Counted from the first letter of the stretch, positions 31,651 through 43,442 are shown. The stretch is DNA of 64,000 nt from Isoetes taiwanensis (GCA_021234155.1 JAJEKV010000048.1:2780841-2844840); one strand, 5' to 3'. Notes: generated from the sequence alone by a model not told the origin. Translations and numbers: made by a program.

Positions 31651-32145
31651 TTAGAATAGCACTTCTCTTTCAAAATAAGGCCTGAGATCCTTGCCATTTC
31701 TGGGATTAGGCAACAATTCCCCTTCTGGAGTCATCAAGTAGAAAGCCCCACCTGGTACCTCTTTATCAATCAGAAATGGGCCTTCCCATGGGCTTTGAAA
31801 TTTGGATAGATGCTTCTTAGTGGTCCTGCACAACACCAATTGCCCTTCCTCAAATGGATTGACAACCTGTAACTTGTCTTTGATAAGCTTTACTTTTTGT
31901 TTATGCCTCATATTGAAGTCTGCTGCTTCTTGTCTCATCTCTTGCAATTGCAGCAAATCATCCATCCTATTATGCACTTGATTTGGAGTTGGAACTTCTC
32001 CCAAATTCTCATAATAAGGTAGCTCCACAAATGAACATAGAGGAATGTCCAAATGAATAGGCATCACAGCTTGCACTCCATAAACCAATTCAAATGGTGT
32101 AAATCGTGAGCCAACTTGTAAGTACACCGAAACTCCATAAGGCAC
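31651..32145 (-). pseudogene. Gypsy-1 integrase C-terminal part
   Basis: 164 codons: F-T-P-F-E-L-V-Y-G-V-Q-A-V-M-P, a long charged helix with E-M-R-Q-E-A-A-D-F-N-M, then F-E-E-G-Q-L-V-L-C-R, and F-Q-S-P-W-E-G-P-F-L-I, G-x-x-L-P-N-P-R-N-G-K-D-L-R-P-Y-F. These are the G-P-Y/F module and end of a plant Ty3 integrase. No chromodomain is visible, so it is not a chromovirus-type tail. Confidence 0.85.
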
Positions 32146-32205
32146 TGTTAAGGCTTCATGCCAATTTCTTTGATTATCCTTCTTTGTTTTTAGCCAAGAT
32201 AGCTT

Positions 32206-32787
32206 TCAGAATTTTATTAGTAGACTCAAACTTGCCCATTTCCTTGTGGATAATAAGCGAGAAGCTTGCACATGTTGAACACCAATCTTTTTCATTGGCG
32301 AGCTACTACTTTTCCTATGAAATGACTTCCCCGATCGGACAAAAGAATGGTTGGAACACCAAACCGAGAAATCAAATTGTGATAAAGAAAGCTTACCGTG
32401 GTATTTTTCGTAGCATGCTTTCTTTGGAATTGCTTCTACCCACTTTGTAAACATGCATGTGGCTGCCAAGATATACTTATGACCTTTGGAAGATGGAGGA
32501 TTGATAGGCCCAATGTAATCCAATCCCCACATATGAAACGGACCAACGCTCAAAATAGGATGGAATGGCATATTATTGTGGCCTGTCAATTGTTTATGCC
32601 TTTGACACTTCTCACATTTGCTAACAAAGTCTCTAGTATCCTTGTAAAGAGTTGGCCAATAATATCCCCAATGAAGGATCTTCCTAGCTGTAGTTCTGGC
32701 TGCAAAATGCCCCTGACAATCATGTGCTTGCTGCAACAAATCACGAGTTTGCTGACCAGCAACACACCTTAATAAGAGACCTTCCAT
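32206..32787 (-). pseudogene. Gypsy-1 integrase, zinc-binding and N-terminal core
   Basis: H-x5-H (H-D-C-Q-G-H-F-A-A-R-T), Y-Y-W-P-T-L-Y-K-D-T, C-E-K-C-Q-R-H: the H2C2 zinc-binding domain. The core starts W-G-L-D-Y-I-G-P-I (first catalytic Asp) and F-T-K-W-V-E-A-I-P. The frame is lost after K-K-A, about 32400, so the second Asp and the Glu are in other frames. Confidence 0.85.
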
Positions 32788-33740
32788 AGTCCTCTTATAA
32801 AGAATACATGCACCACATAACCAGCTGCTTGTACTCTAAGAGCATGCTTTTGTTGCTTTGAAAAAGATGAAGGATAAGTCTGATCTTGCAAATACCTGTA
32901 TATATTGGCATACCAAAGATCCACCGTCTCAATGAACCCTTGTAATACTCCATTATCTGGGGCGCTCTTTGGCTGGTCTGTTTCCTCTTCTATTTCAGCA
33001 CCACTATGCAAATAGGCACTTGGATTATGAGCTCCTTGAGCCATCTTAACATACTTCAACTCAAATTTTTGTATGATAAGAGCCCATCTTGTAAACTTAG
33101 GATCTTGGACAGTCTTGTTGTAAATGCATGGCAATGGGTTCACATCCATATGAATGTAAACATACTGTACATTTGCTGAATTCCATTGTGAAGGAAGAAG
33201 ATAATGTCTAAATTTGTTTAAGGTCCACTTTAATGCTAACCCAAGATGCTCCACATGAGTCCATTTCTGCTCTTGTGGAGTTAACACCCTGCTAGCATAG
33301 TAATTCACATCATAATGCTTTTGCTGATTTTTCTGACATAGTGTGACAGCCAAAGCTTGCTCCCAAACTGTAAAGAATAAATGAAATGGCTCACTCATTC
33401 TTGGAGGAATCAGCAAAGTTCTCTCTTTCAATTGCCCAAGATACCATTCAAATGCTTCTTGAGCGTCCTCCTTCCATCTAAAATTCTGCCCTTGCTTCAT
33501 ACAATCCACAAGTGGCTGGGTTATTTTAGCAAAATTGTGCAAATACCTCCTACTAAAACTGAGTTGGCCATATAAGCTTCTCACTTGTGATACATTTGTA
33601 GGTGGTTTGACCTTCTCCAAGGCTGCAATCTTACCATGATCCACTTGTAATCCCTTTTCTGAAACATAATTGCCCAATAATTTTCCTCCTCTAGTGAAGA
33701 AAATACACTTAGCAGGGTTCAAACTTATGCCATACAACAA
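32769..33740 (-). pseudogene. Gypsy-1 RT thumb and RNase H
   Basis: 323 codons. L-N-P-A-K-C-I-F, G-K-L-L-G-N-Y-V-S-E-K-G (RT thumb), V-R-S-L-Y-G-Q-L-S-F-S-R-R-Y. The RNase H-like part has F-T-V-W-E-Q-A-L-A-V-T-L, Y-Y-A-S-R-V-L-T-P-x-E, and Y-x-x-x-E-x-like W-T-H-V-E-H-L-G-L-A. The first RNase H Asp (usually D-A-S) appears as V-W-E, so the catalytic set is incomplete. Confidence 0.82.
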
Positions 33741-34422
33741 GAACTTTTCTGAGATGATCCAAGTGATCCCTTCTTGGATTCGAAAACACTGTTAAGTCAT
33801 CTATAAAGACTCTCAAAAAGTCTAAAATATCATGAAAAGCATATGTCATAGCTCGCTGAAATGTGGCTGGAGCATTTGTGAGGCCAAAAGGTAATACCTT
33901 GTAAGCATAGATGCCAAAAGGTGTTCGAAAAGCCGTCATTGCTTGATGTGGTGGATAGATTTGGATCTGATTATATCCTGAGTACCCATCCAAGAAAGAA
34001 TAGGCCTGATTTCCTGCAACAATATCCAACAAGGTATCTATGAATGGTGTAGGAAAATGATCTCTTTTGGTAGCTTTGTTGAGATCCCTGTAATCAATGC
34101 ATACTCGGATTGAGTTATTTGGCTTTCTCACTGGTACAATAGAGCTGATCCAATCTGAATTTGGCACTGGTACAATAAATCCCGCTTCCAAATGCTTCAT
34201 GACTTCAACCTTTACTTGCTCTTCTATTGCTGGACTCATTCTCCTTTGAGCTTGTTGGACTGGTTTTGATCCCTGTTTCAAATCAATGGTATGAACCACA
34301 ACCTCCGGTGGAATGCCTTTCAATTCTTTGTAATTTCTTGCCAAAACATCCCTGAATTCTCTTAACAAAGATATCAAATCACATTCCTCCTCTTGAGTAA
34401 GATCGCCTCCAATAGTAACCAA
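33709..34422 (-). pseudogene. Gypsy-1 reverse transcriptase
   Basis: 237 codons. N-S-I-R-V-C-I-D-Y-R-D-L-N (block 2), S-F-L-D-G-Y-S-G-Y-N-Q-I (block 3 with a catalytic Asp), V-L-P-F-G-L-T-N-A-P-A-T-F-Q (block 4), and F-I-D-D-L (block 5; Phe where many elements have Tyr, common in plant Ty3). All three catalytic Asp are present. The frame then shifts into 33740-32769 at L-V-V-W-H-K-F. It copies element RNA into DNA. Confidence 0.88.
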
Positions 34423-34994
34423 TTCTTCTTGATTGCCTTGAGAAATATTGACGTTCTTGACTGAATGTGGTGACTGTAATGAATGTGGTGACTGTGGTGA
34501 CGAATGTGGTGATTGTGGTGAATGTGGTGTGATGATGAATGTGGTGCGTGTGATATTTGTGGTATTTGTAATGGATGTGGTGGATGTGATGATTGTGATG
34601 AATTTGGTGCATGTGGTGACTGTAATGACTGTGGTGAATATGGACTGATCTGATTTACCTCATCCTCCAGAATGTGCGCATGCCGCCCAGCTTCTTGTAC
34701 TTGTATAGTGGGCTGATTTCTGTTTACCCCATCCATGCTTGATGTCAAAATCAGCATCTCTACTTGATCTAGATCAATACCTTGCTGAAATAAAGTGTCA
34801 TCAACGGGTCTTTGAATGGACTCCTCCATGTTTACAAGAGTCTCTTGTAACTCACCTTCACCAATACTTTCAAGTCTTTGGATATACTTATCTGCAACTT
34901 GCTGCTGTAAATGACATATTTCTGAAATTTGGGTACCTTTTAACCACTTGTACAAAGTCTTATCTTCCCTGTCACCCACTTCCAAGACATGAAA
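34374..34994 (-). pseudogene. Gypsy-1 pol spacer with His-rich minisatellite
   Basis: A V-L-E-V-G-D-R-E-D-K-T-L-Y-K-W-L-K start is followed by an acidic, Gln-rich stretch, then a tract of His, Ser and Pro built on a GTGGTGAATGTG-like DNA repeat at about 34460-34650. The frame shifts into the RT frame near 34430. No enzyme motif. The spacer links protease and RT; the His tract is specific to this copy or family. Confidence 0.65.
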
Positions 34995-34999
34995 ACAAC

Positions 35000-35589
35000 T
35001 GTTTGGGGTCTGGGTTCGGGAACTCCTGGAAGACAGCCCTCTGTGAGGACCCGTGGATCTAACAGGAGAGTCCGGGGGACTATGTCACGCGGGATTTGCT
35101 GAAAGAGAAGAAAAAGAAGAGAACAGAACAATTGAGAGAAAGATGATAAGCTTCCTTGATATCAATGATGAAAATACATGAGCTCTCGCGATAGAGAGAA
35201 AACTGAAAGGAGACAAGACTCAAAACTCATCTAAAAAACTTATGAGCTAACTCTACTCATATATATAGTACAATGGCCTTGGGCCCAATATAGACACTCT
35301 GACTGATCTCGGTGCCGACTCCTGGAAGGAGGCCTGATTCTGGTGAATATTGGCGGTGCCTCTTGAAGTGCCTAGAATCACGCTGACGCCGACGCAGGCG
35401 GTGACGGCCGTCACTTGTCCGAGCCGGCCTCTTGTTGATGTACCAAAGGCTTTGATTTGCGTGGCTTTCTTTGCTTAGTCTTCTGCGGAGGCTTGGATGT
35501 CCGACCCGTGGTTTGCCCGAGGATCTTTGAGCTTGACCTGGTGCGACGATGCATGAATAGTCCTGCACCGGGAGGCACAGGGACTAACC
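35000..35589 (-). repeat. Gypsy-2 3' LTR
   Basis: It begins TGTTTGGGG on the plus strand and ends ACTAACC where its partner ends ACTAACA. A TATA-like run is at 35260-35267 (minus-strand CTATATATATGAG). A middle stretch of about 220 bp (35079-35298) is identical to the other LTR; the outer parts differ by many 1-3 base changes. Confidence 0.92.
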
Positions 35590-38500
35590 TCCCCCACCAA
35601 ACGACACTTTCGTGAGTGAAGAAAAGGAGGAAGCGTTTGAGGGGGGAAGCCATCGGGCCTGAAAGTGATCCTCACGGGAGTGAGGACGGGCACCATTATG
35701 GTACTGGCTGATGAGATCTTGGCGTGATTGAAGAGCTTGAGGTGTGTTTTGGCCAAGGGCAGGATCAGCATCAATAAGAAAACGAGAGCGTACCATGTCT
35801 TCAAGTGTAGCGTGGGCGTCTGAAGAAATGTACTGACACTCCATGAGGAGACAGGTCTGAAGGCCAAAGGCACTGACGCTGGCATTTGGATTGCAGTGAA
35901 AAATGGGACGCTGCCGATTTAAGGAGCTTAGCAAAATGCATTTGAGGGCAGCGCAAAATCCTGCTTGAAGATGGACAGAAGGATCAGGTGAGGTGGAGGC
36001 GTTCTGCAAGAAGGTGTTGAGACCATGAAGCGCATCCGCGGGCTGTTGCCAACCACGCTCATTAGCAATGTAGATCCAATTGGTGGTGTTGTCCAGAGTA
36101 GCACCTTCTTCCCAATGTGATCGGCGAACAAAACGTGGATCCCACAGGAGATCCGCCGAGATCCGAGGTGGTGTGTCAACCGCATGACCATCCATGACCT
36201 TGGTCCAAGAAGGAAGGGCCAATCGAAGTTAGGAAACAGGGGGCGTGGAGGTACGCCCGAGGGAAGCATAGGGAGAAGGAACCATGCCCGTATGTACGCC
36301 GAAATCTCCACGAATTGGATCGACAAGATCGGATCAAGTGCGACACGGCGATCCCAAAGAGAAGCGTAGAGCCGAGAGTTGAGGAGGGCTATCCCATCCC
36401 GTGGGGACCGATCTTGCTATCCAACAGCCACAGAATGGCGATTGTAACCGGCGAGGTGTCGCATATAGACTTGTGCATAGGGAAGATCGCCGGGATGTCC
36501 TAGATACTTCCTAATTTGTTGTAGGCGCCTTCCGCTTGAGAGAGATAAATGATTGGCAAGCTTTCGGGCATGTACTCGATGAAAAGTTTGGGGAGTGAAA
36601 GCAGGATCCGCAAGATATGGATTGTTATCCTGAAGCACCCATTGCGAGGGGGGTCACCCCGAAAAGCGGGCGTGGCCCATTGCCAAAGTTTTCCCGTGTA
36701 TCACCCGGATAGAAATCATGAAAGATATAAGCCATGGGCTGAACCACGCCGGAAAGTGAGAAAGTCCGGATCGGGCACGGTGTATGAGATCAAAGACAAC
36801 AAGGGCACAAAGACAACCCTTTGTCTTCAATGGAGAGTTCTCGCCAACCGAGAAAAATCAAAGATCGCCGGTGGGATATCCACGGGACCATCAGCCGCGT
36901 GCCGCCGAGAAAGGAAGAGGTGGCGCCGAGCAACCACATAATCATGATAGCGTGGAGGGAGCAGCGGGGAAGTCAACCGGCATTCTTTGAAGAATGCGAT
37001 GCAGTGTCGTCAAGTTTTGCTTGAGCCTCCTCGCCAGATGAATAGCTTGTTGCATTTGTTGTTCGAGATCACGGATCCGATTTTCCTTTTCGAGTAGGAG
37101 GCGTGGACTGGTCACGGACCCGTTTCGAAGGATTGACACAGGAGGAAGATTTCCCGGTGTATTGAGACGAAAGCACGGCAATCTCCGCCATCGAAGTATT
37201 TTCTCGTTTACGCACCTCGTAGTTTCGATCTTGAAGAGAGGTGAGCCGAGAGGTGCGGTGGTAGAAAGCCGAGCCGGTCAAGGAGGCGACTTGAGCGCCC
37301 CGGGCTGAAAGATTTTGAACTTGAGTGCTGAAATTTTCACACAGCGGTTCCGAGTACAAGGCATTGAGTTTAGCAATATCTTCGTCCTTGGTACTCAGGA
37401 GAGCGGCTTTGGACTTGTTGTGCTCCAATAGAGTCTGAATTTCGACCGAGCCGAGCCCTCGCTGATCCGCAAGTTGGCTGACTTGAGCTTGTGTACTCTT
37501 GAGATCCGCATGAGCGCCCGTAAGAGAGCTTCATGCTTGTCTTGAAGTTTGGCCTCCAAAGTTGCAACTTGGGCGATTGCGCCTTTGAAGGTCTTGGTGT
37601 ACCGCATCGAGGCCTCGGTGCTCGTTGAACCCCGCTCATAAGAGCCGCCTTGGGATTCTTTTGTAACTTAAGAGCAGCAGCTTGAGCATCCTGCTGATAC
37701 TGATACAACAACTGACGAGGGTGTTGTGGTGGTGGAACTGGCTGTTGCCTGGTTTGGGAGGTTTGGGAAAAATGGTGTGAAGTGGATGGTGTAGCGGAGG
37801 AAGAGACTGTGACATGAGTGTGACTGTGGTCATGACGAGGGAAGATGGGCGTGATGTGCCAACTTGGTGATTGATTGGAAGGAGGCGGAGTGGAATTATG
37901 AGAATTTGGTGGTGTGGGAGGGAAGTATGACGGATGAGGGCTTGAAAGTGCCCTCCCACGTAAACTTCGAAATGGAAGTGGTACCCCGAAGGCGGTCCAT
38001 TTCTTGGAGAAGACGATAGAACATCATTTGGGGCCAATCTATGTGGTGTTTGGAGTGTGTAGCAGTGAGGACCAGGTTATAGAAAGGCTTATTGATATGG
38101 GTGTTCTTGATAGAATACCCAAGGAATTTCCGCCACAGAAATTTAACAAAGGTCTCGTGAGGCTTGTCGATATTGGTCAGACGATGGACATTGGCATGAT
38201 AAGCAGGTGCACCAAACTCTGTGACATCAATATCCTCAGATAGCAGACCATGATACACAAGGAGTGTGCAAGGGAATATGAAATACCTCAGAAATCAAGT
38301 GTTGAGTCAATGAAATAGTGGTGCCATCGACCACAGTGGTGTAACCTTGCGGGCTGTTAACAATATTGGCGATGAACTGGCCGCGAAGGCGAGGATTTGG
38401 AGCCGGAAGTTCCATTTGAGAGAATTCGTAAAGCTGGTGTCGTTCAGCGACTTCTTTATTGGGGCCAACAAGGGCTTCACGGAAAGTGGGCGTCAAGAAG

Positions 38501-38613
38501 GATACAGATGCAAAAAGGGCCGGATCCTTGGGAGCAGTAGCTTGAAGTGTAGAAAATCTTGGGGCAGCCATGGGAATGATTTGCCAAAGGCGGAAGACGA
38601 AAGTCGAAAGCAC
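35590..38613 (-). pseudogene. Gypsy-2 extra coding region in the env position, unknown protein
   Basis: Minus-strand open pieces run one after another: 38236-38613, with an F-S-Q-M-E-L-P-A-P-N-P-R-L-R-G-Q-F-I-A-N-I start; 37896-38258, with E-F-G-A-P-A-Y-H-A-N-V-H-R-L and F-Y-N-L-V-L-T-A; a Pro/His/Ser-rich linker (37636-38037); a coiled-coil-like Ala/Gln/Lys-rich part (37069-37711, 36942-37181); and 35584-36638, with W-D-P-R-F-V-R-R, N-W-I-Y-I-A-N-E-R-G-W and L-L-M-E-C-Q-Y-I. The overall shape is globular, linker, coiled coil, globular, perhaps 900-1000 residues. I see no signal peptide or clear membrane segment, so an envelope role is not supported. The first part resembles the plant-mobile-domain-like or additional ORFs of some plant Ty3 elements only vaguely. 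Confidence 0.45.
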
Positions 38614-38639
38614 CGGAGGATGAAGGCGCAGAGGAACTA

Positions 38640-39389
38640 AAAGGTTTGTTTTAGGGCTACAACCGAGGCTAAGAGGTATGAAGAGTTCAAACGGGAACCA
38701 GTTGATGATGCCAGTGTCAAAAAGATGCGAAGAAGGGGATTGAGAGGCAAAATTTGGCTAAGTCCCCAAAAACGTAAGGGAGAAGCAATGAACGGTGAGG
38801 ATGAGACGTGAAAGAAAGATCGGATGTGACAGATGGCAAAGGACATCCATTAATGTTCGACGGGCGTGGAAAGAAGGAATGGCATTCAATGCTGGCAACT
38901 CGAAGTGGGATATCATTAAAAGGAATGTGTCAGAAGGTACCATGGCTAGATATGCGGCGGGAGAACAGATTCTCATTTTAGAAACAAATTTTGCATTGCA
39001 AAACACGCTGGCATTTGTGTGATTGGTCCACGTCGACAAGGAGTTCCTCAGTTGGCTATATAAGACGAACCGAGAGAAACGAAGGCATCCGATGGCGCTC
39101 AGTATGGCGGCTGCTGGCTTGAACGAAGATTGCACCATGCCGACTAACTGTCAGGAGTGGATCACTTGTAAGATGAATTGTTCGATCTCGGGGCGCCGCC
39201 ACAACCGTGGCATTCGTGATGGACTTACTTGGTGTGCGGGATGGCTGAACATCCCGACCAAGACCAACGGGATGGAGGTGGTTCCCGCACCTTATTTGGG
39301 ATCCCGAGCAGAACCTCTACCATCTCCTCAAGATCACCTCAAGCCCAACCCGAGTAGAGGGTTTTTCCTCTTAGGACTTAGTAGATAGG
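38640..39389. other. Gypsy-2 region between integrase and extra coding region
   Basis: Open frames exist on both strands (plus 39023-39388; minus 38758-39138), none recognised. It may be untranslated leader for the extra region. Confidence 0.35.
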
Positions 39390-39545
39390 GCTCGAGCCCG
39401 TTTTTGTATATAGGGCAAAGGCCCATAGCGAAATAGCCGGCTGCGCCCACATTTTGTAAAAAATCTCCACTATAATATAATCTACCGCCTTTCTAGTCAC
39501 TTTGTGGTGTTTGATTCTTGAACTGTCTCGTGTGTTGATGTTCAC
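39390..39545 (+). promoter_or_regulatory. plus-strand LTR- or promoter-like segment inside Gypsy-2
   Basis: It reads TTTTTGTATATAGGGCAAAG at 39401-39420, then an AT-rich TATAATATAATCTACC stretch and a T/G-rich tail, resembling the TATA-R-U5 part of a plant LTR in the opposite direction to the element. It could be a leftover of another insertion or an antisense promoter. Confidence 0.25.
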
Positions 39546-39559
39546 TTTACGCGGTGATG

Positions 39560-40640
39560 AAATGCTTTGAGGCGAAAACCATTAACCAATGTAGGTAATG
39601 GAGTGCCATCTAATTCAGCTAGTTGGAAAACGCTTGGTCTAACGACGTGAACAATTTTATAAGGGCCAAGCCAATCTAAACTTGAGTTTACAGGAAAAAT
39701 TTTTGTACGGAATCATAAAGAAGAACCAAATCTCCTTCTTTGAATGTTTTTGTCTTCAAACGCTTGTCATGTAAAGATTTTTGCAACCGTTGTCCATGAA
39801 GAACACGAATATAAGCATCCCTTGAAGTTCATCCAACTGTTCTAATTGATAGACCCGTTCTTTGAGAGCAATTTGGTGGATTATGAGCAAGAGTTGAAAA
39901 CGGAGTGTTGGAAGGATATATTCAAATGGCATGAGAGCTTCGACCATAAACCAATTTAAAAGGAGTGTGACCCGTAGCAATCTTGAAACAAGTATTGTAG
40001 GCCCAAAGAACAAGAGGGAAGTTTTTGTCCGCCAATCCGTGCGGGAAGCGCCACAAATTTTTTGAGAATGGTGACCAGAGTTTTGTTGGTGCTACGCCAA
40101 CCCATTGCCTTGAGGATAGTAAGGTGTGCTCTTGTGATGATGTATCGAAGATAATCCGTCGGCTCTTTGATAGTATGATTGATGAAATGAACACCACGGC
40201 CACCCGACTCAGCCCCGGGGCGCTTAGAATCAGCGTGATGATTTGTTGATAGAGGACTCTAGCCGCGGCTTGCAGCGGTGTTATGCGGAAGTGCACAAGC
40301 TTCCGCCCATTTGGTGGTGAATCGGTGAGAACTGGGAATGTAGCGGCACGCGAAGTGTGCCGCTGCAGAGGATCTATAGGTCCCACAAAGTCCATTCCCC
40401 ATTTGTGAAGGAAGTGGCGTGGCGACCGGGCGCCAAGGGAAGAGCGCCACGGGCGTGGGGGCGCCCACCCACCGGCAAGCGTCCACACGCGGGCGTGGGC
40501 GGAGCATCTTTAAAGAGCGTGGGCCAATAATACCCGGCGAGAAGGATTTTTGCGTCGCGTGGTGTCACCATGAAAATGACCACCACCGAGCCCTTGATGA
40601 GCTTCTCGAACAATGTCCGGAACTTCATGAGGGAGAACAC
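39560..40640 (-). pseudogene. Gypsy-2 integrase remnants
   Basis: 40374-40640: A-G-Y-Y-W-P-T-L-F-K-D-A, the end of the zinc-binding domain. 39922-40488: H-K-W-G-M-D-F-V-G-P-I (first catalytic Asp), then K-N-L-W-R-F-P-H-G-L-A-D-K-N-F-P-L-V-L-W-A-Y-N-T and T-P-F-K-L-V-Y-G. 39756-40013: C-terminal helix. The part between Y-W-P-T-L and W-G-M-D is unusually GC-rich (40420-40510). Frames change at least three times. Confidence 0.78.
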
Positions 40641-40833
40641 AAATACCGAAGGATGGTGTCCTTACCCTTTTTGTAGAGATGTCCCAAGCAACCATGGTGT
40701 AGTCACGGACCTCTGAGAAATTGATGGCGACGTGATTGTCGCTTGGCAGGAGAGAGCGTCTCATCTTCTGGTGGAAGAGCACCGGTGAGGAGGTACTGCT
40801 GAAAATCATGAAACCAATGTGGTGTTGCCGTGA

Positions 40834-41546
40834 CTAAAAAGAGTTGAGCATCAGGGAAGGCATCTGAGACCCCTGGTTAGGCGGGATCATCCGCGGTGGA
40901 TGCGTGAAAGATAATCCGGAACAACATGAGATTTGCCACTTTATGAACGATTTCAAAAGGAGCAAATTCTTGAGAAGAAGGACCCAACGAGCAATGCGGC
41001 CCGTGGGCGTGGATTTGTTGATCAAATAGAGAAGTGCTTGGTGGTCCACAAAGAACTTGATTTGACTGCCCAAAAGGTAATGACGGAAGCGTTGGACACA
41101 GAAAATGAGACCCAAAGCTTCACGCTCCGTGGCAGAATAGTTGCGCTCAGCAGAATTGAGTTTTCTACCGGGCGAAGCGATTTGGTTTATCGATTAATGC
41201 GCATCATATTCTTGAGAAAGAACAGCTCCAATAGCAAACGCCGAGACATCGACATGAACGCGGAAAGGGCTTGTCCCATTGAGGAGGAACAAGAACCGTG
41301 CCTCGAGTAAGCAAAAGCATTTGTTGGAAAGCGACTTCCGCTGGGAATTCCAAGCCCAGTGGATTCATCACCCGTGAGTTTATGAATGGGATCCGCAATG
41401 GCTGCCATCCCGTGTATGAAGGTGGAGTAATAATTGACCTTTCCGGTGAAAGAGCGTGTCTCTTTGATATTGGCCGGTGCTTGAGCTTTGAGCACACAAC
41501 TGATTTTGGCGGGATCGGTGGTGATTCCCGCTGGTCGCGACAACAT
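40834..41546 (-). pseudogene. Gypsy-2 RT thumb and RNase H remnants
   Basis: 41187-41546 holds R-P-A-G-I-T-T-D-P-A-K and F-T-G-K-V-N-Y-Y-S-T-F-I-H-G-M-A (RT thumb and connection). 40834-41115 holds L-I-F-C-V-Q-R-F-R-H-Y-L-L-G and F-V-D-H-Q-A-L-L-Y-L (RNase H end). They are in different frames. Confidence 0.75.
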
Positions 41547-41722
41547 GGCCTAACCGAACACCGAAGTGACGCAAAAGGTGCATTTCTCGTGATTGAGACT
41601 AATGCCGGACTCATCACATTTCGGAAGACGAGTTCCAATTTATCCAAATGGTCAGCCATGGAACTCAGTAGGCAGAGAAGTCATCTTGAAAAATTTGCAA
41701 GAAGGGATTTTCCTTCATGAAA

Positions 41723-42463
41723 TCATGAAAACCGAGAGCATGATTCGTTGAAATGTTGAAGGAGAGTTGGATAATCCAAAAGGAACCACCTTGTAGGCAA
41801 AAAGTGCCCCACCGGGTGGTGAAAGTGGTCTTGAGTTGATCGAGATTCTTTGATGGAGATCCGATTGTAGCCGTAAAAACCATCCATAAAGGAGTACATC
41901 TCATGTCCGCCACTTCTTCCGTAACTTGGTCCGTGGAAGGGAAGTGGAAAATGATCACGCCCGTGGCCCCGATTGAGTTTCCGATAGTCTACACAGACGC
42001 GGATCTTACCATTGTGCTTAAGGGCAATGACGATAGGGCTCACCCATTCAGAATGTTTGACCTCATAGATCAAACCTGCAGCAAGGAGTTTGTCAATTTC
42101 CGCCTTGACGCGATCACGGTAATTAGGGTTGAGCAGATCGCCGTTGCTACAATCGGGTCGCATCGATTTGGTAGGAATGGTGAGTTCCCCCAAGCTTTTG
42201 TTGATTCCCCGAAGATCTTTGTAACTCCAGGCGAAAATGTGTTTGAATTTTTTGAACAGCGTGACGGCCCTGTTACGATAAGGAGCCGGAAGGTTTGCAA
42301 CAAATGCGACAAAGTTGATTGTTGCCAACATCCACAATCTCGACTTCGGGAGTCTGAATATGGGGTATGACTTCAGTATCCTGGACAATGTGTGCAGGAG
42401 GTTGGAGCATAACCGGATGCGTGGCACTTTGCGTGGTGAAAAAGAGAGGTTGCTCAGTTTCAT
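41723..42463 (-). pseudogene. Gypsy-2 reverse transcriptase, N-terminal half
   Basis: 246 codons. I-F-A-W-S-Y-K-D-L-R-G-I, K-A-E-I-D-K-L-L-A-A-G-L-I-Y-E-V, S-P-I-V-I-A-L-K-H-N-G-K-I-R-V-C-V-D-Y-R-K-L-N, Y-S-F-M-D-G-F-Y-G-Y-N-R-I. After block 3 the frame is lost; blocks 4 and 5 are not readable in this frame. Confidence 0.82.
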
Positions 42464-43442
42464 CTAGCAGTGCTTGCTTCATGACGGCGTGTACATCAAC
42501 AGGAGTTGCAGGAGTGTCAGCATCCGAAAAGTGATCAACGCGTTGGATTCGATTGCAAGGAGCCAGGTAGGGGTCAAGCAAGGCAGCCACAGCCTGGTCC
42601 TGATCAAGAGTCATTTCTCCCCAAGGATCAGCATATTCGGGGTAGGATGATAGAGGCAGACGCGCAGGTGGAGCCTGAACTTGATAAATATTCTGAGCTT
42701 CTTCCGAATCAGTGTCTGAGAGAGAGGGTTCCGCATTGTCAACAGAAATGATCCTGCCTGTTTGCAAGTCCATGGTGGCATTGAGATGACCATCTGTGAT
42801 GACTAACTGGTCCGTGGCCCAGTAATGGATACTCTTTGCCTGGCGGAGAAAGGGTCTGCCTACCAGCATTTCATAGTCACCTGGATCTTCGCCAGCTTTC
42901 CACACTCCAAATTCCATGGGAAAGCGGAGATCACCTATGTTGATGTGAAGAATAGGTGTGACGCCTTGAGGTCTCGTGATATGGCCATTAGCCAATTTGA
43001 TGTCATATGGGGCACGAAAGAGTTGTGTGATGCCCATTTGTTTGCGGAGTTTATCCGTGATGAGATTGACTGCACTACCTCCATCGATTTGAACATGGTT
43101 GACTTGCTGATTTCCCACCGTGGCATGGACCGTGGGTGTAGAGGTAGCCACAGCCCCAACTAAAACAGTTGGGAGTGGTAACTGGTCCTTGAGAGCGGAT
43201 GAAGTTTTAAAATGGTTGCCAAGCTTAAAGGAATTTTGATCTTGGCAAGCTCCTCTTGGAGTTCGAGAGGTACATGAGAAAAAGGATCCTGCTGGTTCCA
43301 TGCGCGGAGTGCGCGGCGGAAGCAAAGAACTTTTTGAGTAAGTCAACCCGCTGCAATATTGGGATATGTCCGAGAGCGTGGAGGTTGAGATGTTGAAGGG
43401 GTATATCTTGTCTTTGTTGAGCTCTAGTGGTGGCATGAACAT
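42273..43442 (-). pseudogene. Gypsy-2 protease and linker to RT
   Basis: 389 codons. Residues 117-128 read N-H-V-Q-I-D-G-G-S-A-V-N-L-I: the retropepsin active-site loop, with D-G-G-S in place of D-T-G-A, a form known among plant Tat-type elements. A second landmark, Y-E-M-L-V-G-R-P-F-L, follows about 85 residues later. The tail is an acidic linker. It is the longest intact frame of Gypsy-2. Confidence 0.8.

Noticed and set aside
34448-34648. plus-strand Cys/Gly/Asp repeat frame
   Set aside because: It is antisense to the His-rich minisatellite in Gypsy-1 pol; periodicity comes from the DNA repeat.
36549-36941. plus-strand frames across 36.2-37.0 kb and 41.3-43.2 kb
   Set aside because: They run opposite to Gypsy-2 genes with clear motifs; taken as shadows in GC-rich sequence.
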